DNA of 64,000 bases from Acetobacter indonesiensis (GTDB lineage: Bacteria > Pseudomonadota > Alphaproteobacteria > Acetobacterales > Acetobacteraceae): assembly GCF_000963945.1 (NCBI RefSeq), contig NZ_BAMW01000007.1, positions 124,001 to 188,000 of the forward strand, written 5' to 3'. The translations under genes were made by a program, and so were the position numbers. Positions 36,465 to 45,620 of the stretch are shown here, in pieces. A model generated the notes under the pieces. That model was not told where the DNA came from. It made no database searches and was given only the letters and a program-made list of their open reading frames with translations. The stretch's first letter is position 1. The number at the start of each line of letters is the position of its first letter.

Positions 36465-37667
36465 TTAGCCGGAAAGATGCGCCTGCCCTTTCCGTTCATT
36501 CAACAAAGCCAGAACCGCATCTGCTGCTGCATCGGCTGGCAGTTTTCCATCGGGGCCTTGCAGGCCATCCAGCACAGTTCTGAACGCCTCTTTCTGCTGC
36601 TGCACAATCTGCTGGTTTTCAAACAGACGTTTGACAGCTTTTGCCAGAACAGAAGGCTTGCACTGTTCCTGCAACAGTTCCGGCACAATCGCCCGGCCAG
36701 CCAGCAGATTAACCATGGCAACGTAAGGCACTTTGATAAGCCGCCGGGCCATGAAGGCCGTAATGGGGTTAACCCTGTATGTCACGGCCATAGGCACACC
36801 AGCCAACGCCAATTCTAGCGTGGATGTTCCGGACTTTGTCAAAGCAGCACCGGCAGCCGCAAATGCGTCATGCTTGTCCTGAATATCCGTCACAATTACC
36901 GGGCGCACAGGCCAGTTCGCCGTTTCCCGCGCCACAGTGGCAGCCACAACGGGGGAAACTGGGATAACGGGCACCAAATCAGGCATGTCTTTGCGTAACA
37001 AAGCCAGCATCTGCCCAAACACAGGTAACAGCCGAGGGGCTTCAGACCGCCGACTACCCGGCATAAGCACCAGAACACGCGCATCTGCTGTCAAGCCATG
37101 CTGCTGGTAAAAACGCGCGCCGTCCCCATTCTGCGCGCCCGATTGAAGTACCGGGTGCCCCACAAAACGCGTCAGCAAGCCATGACGGCTAAAAAAAGCT
37201 TCCTCAAATGGCAGCAGGCACAGCAGTTCATCCCACAGGCCGGGAAACTCCTTTACCCGTTTCTGCCGCCAGGCCCAGACCTGGGGCGCGACATAATGCA
37301 CCCGCAGCACACCCGTATGCGCAATACGTCGCAGCAGACGCAGGGCAAAACCCGGACTATCAATCGTAATGACCAGATCAGGCTTTCTGGCGGCAATATC
37401 GTCTACAGCCTGCGTCAGCCTTGCAGACAGGGCACGAACACGCGGCAGGATTTCCACCAACCCCATCACAGCCAGATCCCGCATGGGGAACAGGCTATGC
37501 AGCCCCTGCTCCTCCATACGTGTGCCGCCAACCCCGGCAAAACGCACGGCCGGGCTTCTGTCGTGCAGGGCCTGCATCAGGCGTGCGCCCAGAACATCGC
37601 CACTGGCCTCGCCAGCCAGAATCCAGATCAGGGGGGAAGAGGAATGTTCGTCCATATCGTCACGCAT
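36465..37667 (-). CDS. lpxB: Lipid-A-disaccharide synthase
   Basis: LpxB joins UDP-2,3-diacylglucosamine with lipid X, a committed step of lipid A synthesis at the inner membrane. GT19 motifs: WILAGEASGDVLGARLM near the start, FAGVGGTRMEEQG, the VHYVAPQVWAWRQKRVKE block, LMPGSRRSEAPRLLPVFGQ, and TKSGTSTLELALAGVPMAVTYRV. Length 400 aa, slightly above the E. coli enzyme. Starts at 37667 and 37655 are both possible. It is a single gene here, not in the usual lpxD-fabZ-lpxA cluster. Confidence 0.94.
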   Translation of the reverse strand: MRDDMDEHSSSPLIWILAGEASGDVLGARLMQALHDRSPAVRFAGVGGTRMEEQGLHSLFPMRDLAVMGLVEILPRVRALSARLTQAVDDIAARKPDLVITIDSPGFALRLLRRIAHTGVLRVHYVAPQVWAWRQKRVKEFPGLWDELLCLLPFEEAFFSRHGLLTRFVGHPVLQSGAQNGDGARFYQQHGLTADARVLVLMPGSRRSEAPRLLPVFGQMLALLRKDMPDLVPVIPVSPVVAATVARETANWPVRPVIVTDIQDKHDAFAAAGAALTKSGTSTLELALAGVPMAVTYRVNPITAFMARRLIKVPYVAMVNLLAGRAIVPELLQEQCKPSVLAKAVKRLFENQQIVQQQKEAFRTVLDGLQGPDGKLPADAAADAVLALLNERKGQAHLSG

Positions 37668-37806
37668 AAAGGGCTACCCACGTGCGCACAACGCCCCAGA
37701 GCATGTGCAGATGAACCAAATCAGCCTGAAAAAGCTCTTTCGGTGGGCCGCTATCCCCTTTATGCCCTTAGACACTTACCCTGACAAAATAGCCGAAGGA
37801 TGCTTC

Positions 37807-39279
37807 GTGACCGTTAGCAGCTATATAAAGGAATGGACTGATGCCCCCGTCAAAAACGTGCTGGCGGGCATGGTCGGCACGTTTGCCCTCATTCCGGAAG
37901 TCATCGCGTTTTCTTACGCCGCAGGTGTCGCGCCTGAAGTCGGGCTTTATGCTTCATTCGTTATCAGCATTGCCATTGCCATTACGGGCGGCAGGCCGGG
38001 GATGATTTCTGGCGCTGCAGGATCAGTCGCGCTGGTTGCCGCTGATCTGGTTCATGGTCATGGGTTCCAGTATCTACTGCTTGCAACATTACTGGCTGGG
38101 GCCATTCAGGTTCTGTTCGGACTGTTCAAACTTCAGAATATGATGCGCTTTGTCTCACGCGAAGTGGCAACCGGCTTTGTCAACGCTCTGGCTATTCTGA
38201 TTTTCTCTGCACAGATTCCGCAAATGGTGCATGTCAGTTGGCAGACTTACGCGCTTATCGCCCTTGGGTTGGCTATTGTGTATCTGCTGCCCCGCATCAC
38301 AACACTTATCCCCTCCCCCTTGATCTGCATTGTTGTGCTGACAGGTATAAGCATAGCCTATCCCATGCCCGTGCATGTGGTCTCAGACCTTGGCCCATTA
38401 CCAACCGGGCTTCCGTCCTTCACGCTTCCGCATCTGCCACTCACGCTGGAAACCTTCAAAATAGTGCTGCCTTACGCTTTTGCCATGGCGATGGTAGGCG
38501 TTCTGGAATCCCTGATGACCGCGGGTGTGGTGGATGAAATGACCGACACGCATAGCAACAAACGTATGGAATGCACTGGGCTTGGGGTTTCAAACATTCT
38601 GGTGGGCCTGTTTGGTGGCATGGCTGGCTGTGGCATGATTGGACAGACAGTTGGTAACCTGCGTTATGGGGGTACAGGCCGTCTTTCGACATTTACCGCC
38701 GGGGCTTTTCTGCTTTTGCTCCTGGTTGTTTTGCATAATTTTGTAGCGCAGGTTCCGGTTGCCGCACTGGTTGCCATCATGATCATGGTCTCCATCAGCA
38801 CATTTTCATGGTCTTCCTTGCGTGATCTTGTCCGCCATCCACGGCTTTCTTCCACCGTCATGATTGTAACAGTGGTGGTGGTTGTGCTGACGCATGACCT
38901 TGCGGCTGGTGTGGCCTGCGGCGTGATTTTGAGTGGCCTGTTCTTTTCCTTTCAGGTCATGCAGCTTTTGCAGATTACCTCCAGCCTGAGCACGGATGGT
39001 CAAACGCGCACCTATCATGTGCGAGGCCAGCTTTTCTTTGCATCAACAACTATTCTGACAGACGCAATCGATTTTCAGGATGCTGCGCCGCACGTTGTGC
39101 TTGACCTGAGTGCCGCACGCCTGTGGGATATCAGTGCGGCCGATGCGCTTGAAAAGCTGGTGTCTCGGCTTCAGGCGCGGAGTAAGACCGTGCACATCAC
39201 GCATACGGATGAACGAGCAGCCCGTTTGCTCAATGCGTTAGGGCACGAAACTTTACTGGACGATACGCAACCGGCCTGA
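37807..39279 (+). CDS. SulP family anion transporter with STAS domain
   Basis: A 490-residue SLC26/SulP transporter. The membrane domain shows LIPEVIAFSYAAGVAPEVGLYAS, GRPGMISGAAGSVALV and VGVLESLMTA; a short C-terminal STAS domain (VVLDLSAARLWDISAADALEKL) closes it. Substrates in the family include sulfate, bicarbonate and C4-dicarboxylates; this one is not assigned. The start is chosen as GTG 37807, six bases after GAAGGA. The frame runs back to 37369 over the opposite lpxB gene, and an ATG at 37762 is the other option. It is divergent from lpxB. Confidence 0.88.
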   Translation: MTVSSYIKEWTDAPVKNVLAGMVGTFALIPEVIAFSYAAGVAPEVGLYASFVISIAIAITGGRPGMISGAAGSVALVAADLVHGHGFQYLLLATLLAGAIQVLFGLFKLQNMMRFVSREVATGFVNALAILIFSAQIPQMVHVSWQTYALIALGLAIVYLLPRITTLIPSPLICIVVLTGISIAYPMPVHVVSDLGPLPTGLPSFTLPHLPLTLETFKIVLPYAFAMAMVGVLESLMTAGVVDEMTDTHSNKRMECTGLGVSNILVGLFGGMAGCGMIGQTVGNLRYGGTGRLSTFTAGAFLLLLLVVLHNFVAQVPVAALVAIMIMVSISTFSWSSLRDLVRHPRLSSTVMIVTVVVVVLTHDLAAGVACGVILSGLFFSFQVMQLLQITSSLSTDGQTRTYHVRGQLFFASTTILTDAIDFQDAAPHVVLDLSAARLWDISAADALEKLVSRLQARSKTVHITHTDERAARLLNALGHETLLDDTQPA

Positions 39280-39303
39280 AAACCCTATTAGGCATAACGA
39301 ATA

Positions 39304-39336
39304 AAGCCGGGCTGCACATTCAGTGCAGTCCGGCTT
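39304..39336. terminator. Bidirectional terminator between the SulP gene and sthA
   Basis: A 14-bp stem (39304-39317 with 39323-39336, one G-U pair) with a five-base loop is followed by TTTTCTG on the plus strand. On the minus strand the sequence after it is TTTATT. It serves the convergent SulP gene and sthA. Confidence 0.9.
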
Positions 39337-39410
39337 TTCTGTTTTTAGAGATAGTGTATTGCGGACATGGAGAATTTTGAGGGCAGCGTCCACAGCCAGC
39401 ATGTCTGCGG

Positions 39411-40883
39411 TTAAACTGCGGCTCCCTCTGCTCCGCGTTCAGGGGAGAGTGCTTCTGGCGCTATGGCAGGTGGCTCGCCATCCTGCCGTGGTGTCATACG
39501 GTTCCACACATCCAGAGCCGCTATTTTATAGGCTTCTGCAAATGTGGGATAATTGAAGGTCGCTTCAATAAAATACTCAAAACTACCGCCAAAATTCAGC
39601 ACCGCCTGCCCGATATGAATCAGTTCTGTTGCCGCTTCACCAACAATATGCACACCCAGAAGTTTGTGGGTTTGCAAACAGACTATGATTTTCAGAAACC
39701 CAGCTGTTTCACCCATAATCTGCCCGCGTGAGGTCTCGCGGAACCGGGCAATTCCGGTTTCATAAGGCAGCTTCTTTTGTTGTGCTTCTTCCTCTGTCAG
39801 GCCGACAGTTGAAATTTCTGGCACCGAATAAATGCCATATGGAAAATACGTTGGTGCTGGTGGCACCGGATACCCGCAGGCATGACAGGCCGCTATGCGC
39901 CCCTGTTCCATGGAGGTGGAGGCCAGAGCGGGAAAGCCAATCACATCCCCCGTGGCATAGATGTGTGAGACGTCAGTCTGAAAAGAATCTGGGTCTACCT
40001 TCAGCCGGCCACGACTATCCGCCGTCAGGTCTGCTGCTGCCAGATTAAGGTCTGCCGTCGCCCCCTGCCTACCGCCGGTATAAAGTAGCAAATCCCCCCT
40101 GACGCGGCGGCCCCCATCCAGAATGGCGACGGGTTGCCCTGCTTCCATGATAATGGAATCAAGGGTGCATCCCAACCGAAAATTCACGCCCCGCTCACGC
40201 AGTTGATGGACAAATTCCTGCACGGTCTCACGGTCAATAAAATCAAGAATATGGTCGCGTTGATCAACCACCGTTACCCGAACATCCAGCGCGCTGAATA
40301 TGGTTGCGTATTCTATGCCAATAACACCGGCACCAATCACCACCAGAGATCGTGGGATTTTATCCAGCTTCACCATACCGTCGCTGTCAATCACACAAGT
40401 GCCATCAAACGGAATATGGTCCGGTCTGTGCGGTTCTGACCCGACAGCAATCACAATCGACTTGCCGGTAACGTGTTGAACGTCCCCTTGTGCATCTGTA
40501 ACTTCCAGCGTGTGTGGGTCACGAAATCGGGCAGAGCCATACATCAGTGTAATGCCATTCCGGGCAAACTGGTGTTCCAGAACGTCCACTTTGTCAGAAA
40601 GGGTTTTCCCTACCCGCCGCCCCAGATCTTGTGCATCAATATGCTGTTTAACCCGATAATTGATGCCGTAGATTCCGCGTTCGCGCCAGCCGGTCAGGTT
40701 CAGCACTGTTTCGCGCAAGGTTTTTGACGGGATCGTGCCTGTATGCACAGAAACGCCCCCCATCTGCCCATGCCGATCAATAACCAGAACAGATTTTCCG
40801 AATTTCGAGGCCTGTACGGAAGCCCTGCGGCCTGACGGGCCGCTTCCAATAACAATCAGGTCATAGTCATAGGCTTGGGTCAT
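39411..40883 (-). CDS. sthA: Si-specific soluble NAD(P)+ transhydrogenase
   Basis: SthA is a flavoprotein that equilibrates NADPH/NAD+ with NADP+/NADH in the cytosol. FAD-binding IVIGSGPSGRRASVQASKFG and the NAD-binding VVIGAGVIGIEYATIFSAL are seen; the dimerisation domain ends with HIVGEAATELIHIGQAVLNFGG. In place of the CxxxxC disulfide of dihydrolipoamide dehydrogenases it has GGVSVHTGTIPSKTLRE with no cysteine, the mark of this family. ATG 40883 follows GCGGAAAA; 40898 is the alternative. 490 aa. Confidence 0.92.
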   Translation of the reverse strand: MTQAYDYDLIVIGSGPSGRRASVQASKFGKSVLVIDRHGQMGGVSVHTGTIPSKTLRETVLNLTGWRERGIYGINYRVKQHIDAQDLGRRVGKTLSDKVDVLEHQFARNGITLMYGSARFRDPHTLEVTDAQGDVQHVTGKSIVIAVGSEPHRPDHIPFDGTCVIDSDGMVKLDKIPRSLVVIGAGVIGIEYATIFSALDVRVTVVDQRDHILDFIDRETVQEFVHQLRERGVNFRLGCTLDSIIMEAGQPVAILDGGRRVRGDLLLYTGGRQGATADLNLAAADLTADSRGRLKVDPDSFQTDVSHIYATGDVIGFPALASTSMEQGRIAACHACGYPVPPAPTYFPYGIYSVPEISTVGLTEEEAQQKKLPYETGIARFRETSRGQIMGETAGFLKIIVCLQTHKLLGVHIVGEAATELIHIGQAVLNFGGSFEYFIEATFNYPTFAEAYKIAALDVWNRMTPRQDGEPPAIAPEALSPERGAEGAAV

Positions 40884-40960
40884 GACAGTTTTCCGCACCT
40901 AGCCAGTTGGTTCTGTCTAGCAAGGACGTTCCTGCTGGCCGCAGGTTGCCTATTATAGCG

Positions 40961-41530
40961 CTATCCGACGTCTTTTCCTTCCACACGCAACAGTGGGAAA
41001 CGCTGTAACCAGTTCTTTTTCCTGACTCTTTCTTCAAACATGACGTGTTTGGCGTGCAGGAAACAGGGGCCCGGTTTCAGGCGGAGTTGAAACAGATCAT
41101 CCAGCCCAAACGGGGCATTGACCTCAATGCACCCTGTCGGCCCCAAACGAACAGCTACGGCTGTTGCTGTTTCCGGCCAGTGTCGCATGGCGTCAGCCAC
41201 ACTCTGATAGGGAGCATCACCATTTCGCAGGTGCATGCGGGCCTGATTTTTTACAGACCATAAATATTCTGGCGCTTTCAGTCGCAGCGCTTGCTCCAGC
41301 AACGTGTCGTGTTCCTGATCAGTGCGCTGGGTATCAAACCATACAAGGTCAATATCCCCCTGCGGTTTGGTTGGCTGAAACCCGTGTAACTGACCCCACA
41401 CAGCATCCCGAACAAATCCGGCAGCAAGCCAGCATTCTGGCCCACTCACGTCATGCACCAACTTTAACAAGTGCAGCCTTAAGGAGTCTTTTTGCAACAA
41501 CGATACAAGCGCGTGAACGTCATTCGTCAT
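40961..41530 (-). CDS. Nucleotidyltransferase family protein (DUF925/PF06042-like)
   Basis: A 189-residue protein with the polymerase-beta-like nucleotidyltransferase pattern of the YiaC/DUF925 group: CWLAAGFVRDAVWGQLHG, then QGDIDLVWFD with the two Asp of the metal site. A late WLQRFPLL motif is typical of the family. The biochemical substrate of the family is unknown. Its start is only 24 bp after the msrQ stop, and an 8-bp hairpin fills that gap and touches the ATG, so expression may be tuned at the RNA level. Confidence 0.8.
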   Translation of the reverse strand: MTNDVHALVSLLQKDSLRLHLLKLVHDVSGPECWLAAGFVRDAVWGQLHGFQPTKPQGDIDLVWFDTQRTDQEHDTLLEQALRLKAPEYLWSVKNQARMHLRNGDAPYQSVADAMRHWPETATAVAVRLGPTGCIEVNAPFGLDDLFQLRLKPGPCFLHAKHVMFEERVRKKNWLQRFPLLRVEGKDVG

Positions 41531-41531
41531 T

Positions 41532-41551
41532 CCAGAAAATCTTTTTTCTGG
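41532..41551 (-). promoter_or_regulatory. Hairpin filling the msrQ/nucleotidyltransferase junction
   Basis: CCAGAAAA-TCTT-TTTTCTGG is a perfect 20-base stem-loop. On the minus strand it begins 3 bases after the msrQ stop and ends 1 base before the next ATG, so it covers the place where a ribosome site would be. It could restrain translation of the downstream gene or act as an internal terminator. Confidence 0.5.
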
Positions 41552-41554
41552 TCT

Positions 41555-42181
41555 TTAAGTTCCAACTTTACGTCTGTTCTGCTTCGGCACCAACCGTAAT
41601 GCAAGGACGAATAAAGCAAGGGCCGCATAGATAAACGGTTCAACATGCCACGTCTTGAACGCAATACTGTAATGGATGCTGGCCAGAACCATTGCCACAT
41701 ACACCAGCTTGTGCAACTGCGCCCATTTCCGGCCCAAAGCGCGGATTGCCCGCCGTGTGGACGTTGCAGCCAACACGGCAAGAATGATGAATGTCAGAAT
41801 ACCAAATGTCAGGAATGGACGTGACGTGAAATCTTTCCACAATACATGCATATCAAGCTGCCGTGCCACAACGACATAAAAGAACACATGTAGGGCCGCA
41901 TAGGTAAACGCCAACAACCCCAGCGGACGCCGATACAGCATGATATCGACCCCTAAAAACCGTTTAAGGGGTGTCACAACAAGCGATGCCAGCAAAAAGC
42001 GAAAGGCATACCGCCCGAAATCATGAAGGCAGACAGAAACAGGATTAGGCCCAAGTGCCCCGGTCATGCCCTGTGCAATATCCAACACGGCGGGGAATAG
42101 AAAAAACAGATAAAGAAAAACCTGCCGTGTTACGGGCGAAAAACGCGCACGCTTGCGCCGTGGCGACGGAGACGAAGGCAT
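41555..42181 (-). CDS. msrQ: MsrQ heme-binding membrane subunit
   Basis: MsrQ passes electrons from the quinone pool to MsrP for repair of oxidised periplasmic methionines. It is a six-helix ferric-reductase-like b-type cytochrome. Seen: GRYAFRFLLASLVVTPLKRF, YRRPLGLLAFTYAALHVFFYV with the heme His, RKWAQLHKLVYVAMVLASIHY with two more His. ATG 42181 lies four bases after the msrP stop; the frame extends to 42337 but that portion would overlap msrP. 208 aa, normal. Confidence 0.92.
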   Translation of the reverse strand: MPSSPSPRRKRARFSPVTRQVFLYLFFLFPAVLDIAQGMTGALGPNPVSVCLHDFGRYAFRFLLASLVVTPLKRFLGVDIMLYRRPLGLLAFTYAALHVFFYVVVARQLDMHVLWKDFTSRPFLTFGILTFIILAVLAATSTRRAIRALGRKWAQLHKLVYVAMVLASIHYSIAFKTWHVEPFIYAALALFVLALRLVPKQNRRKVGT

Positions 42182-42185
42182 GCGC

Positions 42186-43130
42186 TCAGAAATCCTTTCG
42201 CAGATCCATTCCCTGATACAGGTGCGCAACCTGTTCTGCATAGCCATTAAAAAGCTGCGTTGGTTTTCTGGCACTTCGGAACAGACTACCCTCGCCAATA
42301 ATCTGCTCGCTGGCCTGGCTCCAGCGGGGGTGGTCAACGGCTGGGTTTACGTTTGCATAAAACCCGTATTCCTCGGGTGCCATTAAATTCCAGCTTGTTG
42401 GCGGTTGCTGATCTGTCAGAGTAATGCGCGTTATCGATTTAATGCCCTTAAACCCGTATTTCCATGGCACAACCAGACGAATGGGGGCTCCATTTTGTGC
42501 TGGCAGTGCTTGCCCATAGACACCGGTTGCCAAAAGCGTGAGGGGATGCATGGCTTCATCCAGCCTCAACCCCTCCACGTAGGGCCATTTGAGGGCAAAC
42601 AGACCGCCCCGCTGACCCGGCATTTCTGATGGCCGGACCACAGACGTAAATGCCACATAGCGGGCACCGACTTTTGGCCCGGCAGCTTTCAGCAGGGCCG
42701 CCAGAGAAAAGCCGTTCCACGGTATCACCATAGACCACGCTTCAACGCAGCGCATCCTATACAAACGCTCTTCCTGACCAAACTGTTTTTGCAGGTCAGC
42801 CAGATCCCATTGTTTGGGCTTATCCACCATACCATCGACCTGCACGCTCCAAGGTGTGGGCTTGAAACTGCCTGACAGTTCTGCCGGGTCTGATTTGTCG
42901 GTCCCAAATTCATAAAAATTATTATAATGTGTCACATCATTAAGCGGCGTTGGCTTTTCAGCGGCTGGCCAGGCAGCCACGTTGTCAGGCCCGCCATCTG
43001 CCGCAAAAGCGGACGATGCCCCCAACCCTGCCGCCATTATGCCCCCGGCTAGAACCGCACGGCGTGAAACAAACAGGGGCTGTGGTGTAATTTCAGAACT
43101 TCTGGGCCGGGGATACTGATACGCCACCAT
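42186..43130 (-). CDS. msrP: MsrP periplasmic methionine sulfoxide reductase, catalytic subunit
   Basis: MsrP is a molybdopterin enzyme that reduces both R and S methionine sulfoxide in envelope proteins. A twin-arginine signal ([15 protein letters not shown], cleavage near AFA) exports it folded. The Mo ligand Cys sits in [18 protein letters not shown], and the motif [12 protein letters not shown] and [20 protein letters not shown]-like blocks follow. The ATG at 43130 follows AAAGG at ten bases; a longer frame to 43259 has no signal-like start. 314 aa. Followed directly by msrQ. Confidence 0.94.
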   Translation of the reverse strand: MVAYQYPRPRSSEITPQPLFVSRRAVLAGGIMAAGLGASSAFAADGGPDNVAAWPAAEKPTPLNDVTHYNNFYEFGTDKSDPAELSGSFKPTPWSVQVDGMVDKPKQWDLADLQKQFGQEERLYRMRCVEAWSMVIPWNGFSLAALLKAAGPKVGARYVAFTSVVRPSEMPGQRGGLFALKWPYVEGLRLDEAMHPLTLLATGVYGQALPAQNGAPIRLVVPWKYGFKGIKSITRITLTDQQPPTSWNLMAPEEYGFYANVNPAVDHPRWSQASEQIIGEGSLFRSARKPTQLFNGYAEQVAHLYQGMDLRKDF

Positions 43131-43277
43131 AGTGTGAACACCTTTTTCCAAACAGACCCAGCTTCTGGGACTCGACTTCCACGTACACGCCCGCCAGACT
43201 TGGCTGACAGGCAACCCGATTAGACCACCCTTCGTTTGTGCCACAGGCCGCAAGCGCAAGAGAAAGGATTTATTGAA

Positions 43278-44153
43278 ATGACGTCTCAGCAGACCATTGG
43301 GTTCATTGGTTTTGGTGCCATGGCCAGCCGTATGGCCGATAACCTTAAAAAAGCAGGCTATGGTGCCATTGCCTATACCCCGTCTGGCAAGGGCGGAGAC
43401 GGCAGCACCTCTTTTCTTCCCACCGCGGCTGATGTTGCATCAAAAGCAGATATCGTTCTGGTCTGCGTGCCGGATGATGACTCCCTTGCTGCTGCCATGT
43501 ATGGGCCAAAAGGCACACTGGCTGGCATGAAAGCCGATCAACTTCTGTTGAATACCAGTTCTGTCTCCCCCGAAGCAGCCGATGCGTTATTCAACGCCGC
43601 GCAAGACCGCCATATTGCCGTGATTGATTGTCCCGTTTCTGGCAGCACCCCCGAAGCCGAAGCAGGAAATCTGGTCGTACTGGCTGGGGGGGACGATGCC
43701 ATATTGGCCCGCGCCAAACCAATTTTTGATGCCATAGGCAAAACCACCATTCATGCTGGCCCAGCAGGCAGCGGTGCCCGTCTGAAGCTGGTTATCAACG
43801 GGATTATGGGGGCTGGCTTGGCCGCTGTGGCGGAAACCATCGCATATGGTCTGGCCGCAGGGCTTAATCGGTCCATGCTGTTTGATGCGCTGGATGAAGT
43901 TGCTGTCATTTCCCCTCATCACAAACGCAAAATCCGGGCTGCCAAATCTGGCGATTTTTCACCACAGTTCCCTACCCGTCTGATGCAGAAAGACATGCGC
44001 CTGTTGCTGGATGCAGCCGCCCGTCTGGCCGTGCCTGTGCCCACGCTTGCGGCCACCACGCAGCAACTGTCCCTGACACGCCGCGCGGCTGAAGATGCCG
44101 ACTATTCTGCCCTGATTGGCGTGATGGAAAAAATTGTCGCCAACGACGCCTGA
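43278..44153 (+). CDS. Beta-hydroxyacid dehydrogenase family NAD(P) oxidoreductase
   Basis: A 291-residue dehydrogenase of the 3-hydroxyisobutyrate/6-phosphogluconate type. The Rossmann motif [20 protein letters not shown] opens the protein. [16 protein letters not shown] is the substrate-binding DxPVSGG-like motif; [17 protein letters not shown] carries the catalytic Lys. Candidates include glyoxylate/succinic semialdehyde reductase, tartronate semialdehyde reductase or 3-hydroxyisobutyrate dehydrogenase; sequence does not decide. The ATG at 43278 follows AAAGGA; a longer frame overlaps the msrP promoter region. Divergent from msrP. Confidence 0.87.
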   Translation: MTSQQTIGFIGFGAMASRMADNLKKAGYGAIAYTPSGKGGDGSTSFLPTAADVASKADIVLVCVPDDDSLAAAMYGPKGTLAGMKADQLLLNTSSVSPEAADALFNAAQDRHIAVIDCPVSGSTPEAEAGNLVVLAGGDDAILARAKPIFDAIGKTTIHAGPAGSGARLKLVINGIMGAGLAAVAETIAYGLAAGLNRSMLFDALDEVAVISPHHKRKIRAAKSGDFSPQFPTRLMQKDMRLLLDAAARLAVPVPTLAATTQQLSLTRRAAEDADYSALIGVMEKIVANDA

Positions 44154-44225
44154 AAACGCCCGCCAACCCACGCCGGGGGACATCTTCCCTCGGCCAACAG
44201 GGGTTTTCATCATGACCCATCAGCC

Positions 44226-44519
44226 ATGACCCGCTCGCTCACAGACCTGCGCAATATCGGGAAAGCCGCCTTAGCTGACTTCGCCATCCTGAACGTGACT
44301 TCTGTTGAGGATTTAGCCACGCGAGACGCTGACACCCTTTACGTGGCGCTCTGTCAGGCCACCAACCAGCGCCATGACCCATGTGTGCATGATGTGCTGA
44401 CAGCCGCCATTCATCAGGCGCGCACAGGTGAAGCACTGGATTGGTGGCACTTTACCCCTGCCCGCAAAACGCGCCAGCAGGAAGGATGCTTTCCAGACTA
44501 CATTACAGTCGAAAAATAG
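44226..44519 (+). CDS. Helix-hairpin-helix Cdd1-like protein
   Basis: A 97-residue protein with the layout of the Cdd1 (pathogenicity locus, PF11731) family: LRNIGKAALADFAILNVTSVEDLA, a helix-hairpin-helix resembling TfoX C-termini, then LYVALCQATNQRHDPCVHDVL and the ALDWWHF end. The HDPCVHDV and WWHF motifs are characteristic. The function of the family is unknown; the HhH suggests nucleic acid binding. It lies 72 bp after the dehydrogenase on the same strand, with a weak ribosome site. Confidence 0.72.
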   Translation: MTRSLTDLRNIGKAALADFAILNVTSVEDLATRDADTLYVALCQATNQRHDPCVHDVLTAAIHQARTGEALDWWHFTPARKTRQQEGCFPDYITVEK

Positions 44520-44602
44520 AGTGTTGCTGGTTAAATTTTGCCGGGCATCCGGTCCATCATTCATCCCGGACAAAAGCTGACCGTTACAATCTGTCTTTCT
44601 GT

Positions 44603-45358
44603 TTATCCGCCAAAGAAACCTGCTTTCATGACGGCCATTCTATCACCCAGCCCGCGCGGTTGACCGGCCTGCTGGCTTCCCCGCGCTAGATCACGCTGGG
44701 CTAAAATACTGGGCAAAAATGCGACATGCGTTTCTTTGGGAAAAGAGAAGACCTCGGCTTGCGCAAGAAAAATCTGCCCCGCCTCTTTCAAGCCGTCCTC
44801 ACCCTCGGGACAAAGAAAACGGCCGCTTTGTTGTAATTTAGGCCAATGCCGCAACATGGCCCCAGCCCCGTAAGCCGCACCACATGCTTCCAGACTGGCA
44901 AGCAAAGCCTCATCTTTTATACCAAGAGCTTCCCCCACGGCACGCTGCACCCCCCCTGCCCCGTGGCGCATCATGCTCTGCCATGCCGCTTTGTCAGTAT
45001 TGGGAATCAACTCTGTTTCTCGGGCGTCAATCAGACGTAGCAGTGTGGCCTGTTGAAACACACCACCCTCTATCGCGTGCATAATGGCTGGGGCCAATTC
45101 GTGGTCTGGGGGCCGCTGACCATCCAGCACCTCCCGCCACCATTGCAACCTGACAAACCCGGCAATAGGCCCCGCAACCGCCGCCGAGCGGGCGGGAGCA
45201 AGTGCCCGGACCAATTCATCATGAAATAGAATAAGGCTCCACACCGCAGGCCGGATGCCAACAGGAAGAAAACGGGCACACAGCGTTCTGTCGGGGTCGG
45301 CCTGCCGGGCGCGTTCTTCCAATAAATGCATCTTCGCCGCTCTGTTCCGTGTCATCAA
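44603..45358 (-). CDS. Squalene/phytoene synthase-fold protein lacking Asp-rich motifs
   Basis: A 251-residue all-helical protein with the trans-isoprenyl synthase pattern (LQWWREVLDG and GAGAMLRHWPKL) but without the DDxxD and DxxxD metal sites: the first region reads LILFHDELVRA. It therefore resembles NDUFAF6-like complex I assembly factors found in alphaproteobacteria more than a catalytic squalene or phytoene synthase (inference). It is a single gene, convergent with the Cdd1-like gene. Starts 45358 and 45355 are equivalent. Confidence 0.7.
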   Translation of the reverse strand: MMTRNRAAKMHLLEERARQADPDRTLCARFLPVGIRPAVWSLILFHDELVRALAPARSAAVAGPIAGFVRLQWWREVLDGQRPPDHELAPAIMHAIEGGVFQQATLLRLIDARETELIPNTDKAAWQSMMRHGAGGVQRAVGEALGIKDEALLASLEACGAAYGAGAMLRHWPKLQQSGRFLCPEGEDGLKEAGQIFLAQAEVFSFPKETHVAFLPSILAQRDLARGSQQAGQPRGLGDRMAVMKAGFFGG

Positions 45359-45446
45359 CTGTGTTCCGTCCTTCCTACCCCAGACTCGGTATCAGCCCAA
45401 GACACGGACGGATTATCCCTGCGGCAAGTCAGGCAGCCATTTGTGG

Positions 45447-45472
45447 ACGCATCCTTTTTCCCTCCGATGCGT
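45447..45472. promoter_or_regulatory. Inverted repeat in the sodB upstream region
   Basis: ACGCATC (45447-45453) and GATGCGT (45466-45472) form a perfect 7-bp inverted repeat around 12 bases, in the 262-bp divergent gap before sodB. A possible sodB promoter with TTGACG (45548-45553), 17-bp spacer and TAGCTC (45571-45576) lies downstream; the -10 is poor. Confidence 0.35.
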
Positions 45473-45620
45473 TAGCAGGGCACACCCCCACCAAGGGCAA
45501 GAATGTGTGAGGCACCCTTTCAGCAGCATTTGTCATGCCGCTGTCTCTTGACGCATCAGCCGTAGCCCCATAGCTCTGGGGAACGGCGCATTTCCGCCCT
45601 GATTTTTAACGGAGTATGTC

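Noticed and set aside
37369-37806. N-terminal extension of the SulP transporter frame
   Set aside because: The first 146 codons overlap the opposite lpxB gene and are Arg/Ser/Pro rich; the GTG at 37807 has a proper ribosome site and begins the normal protein.
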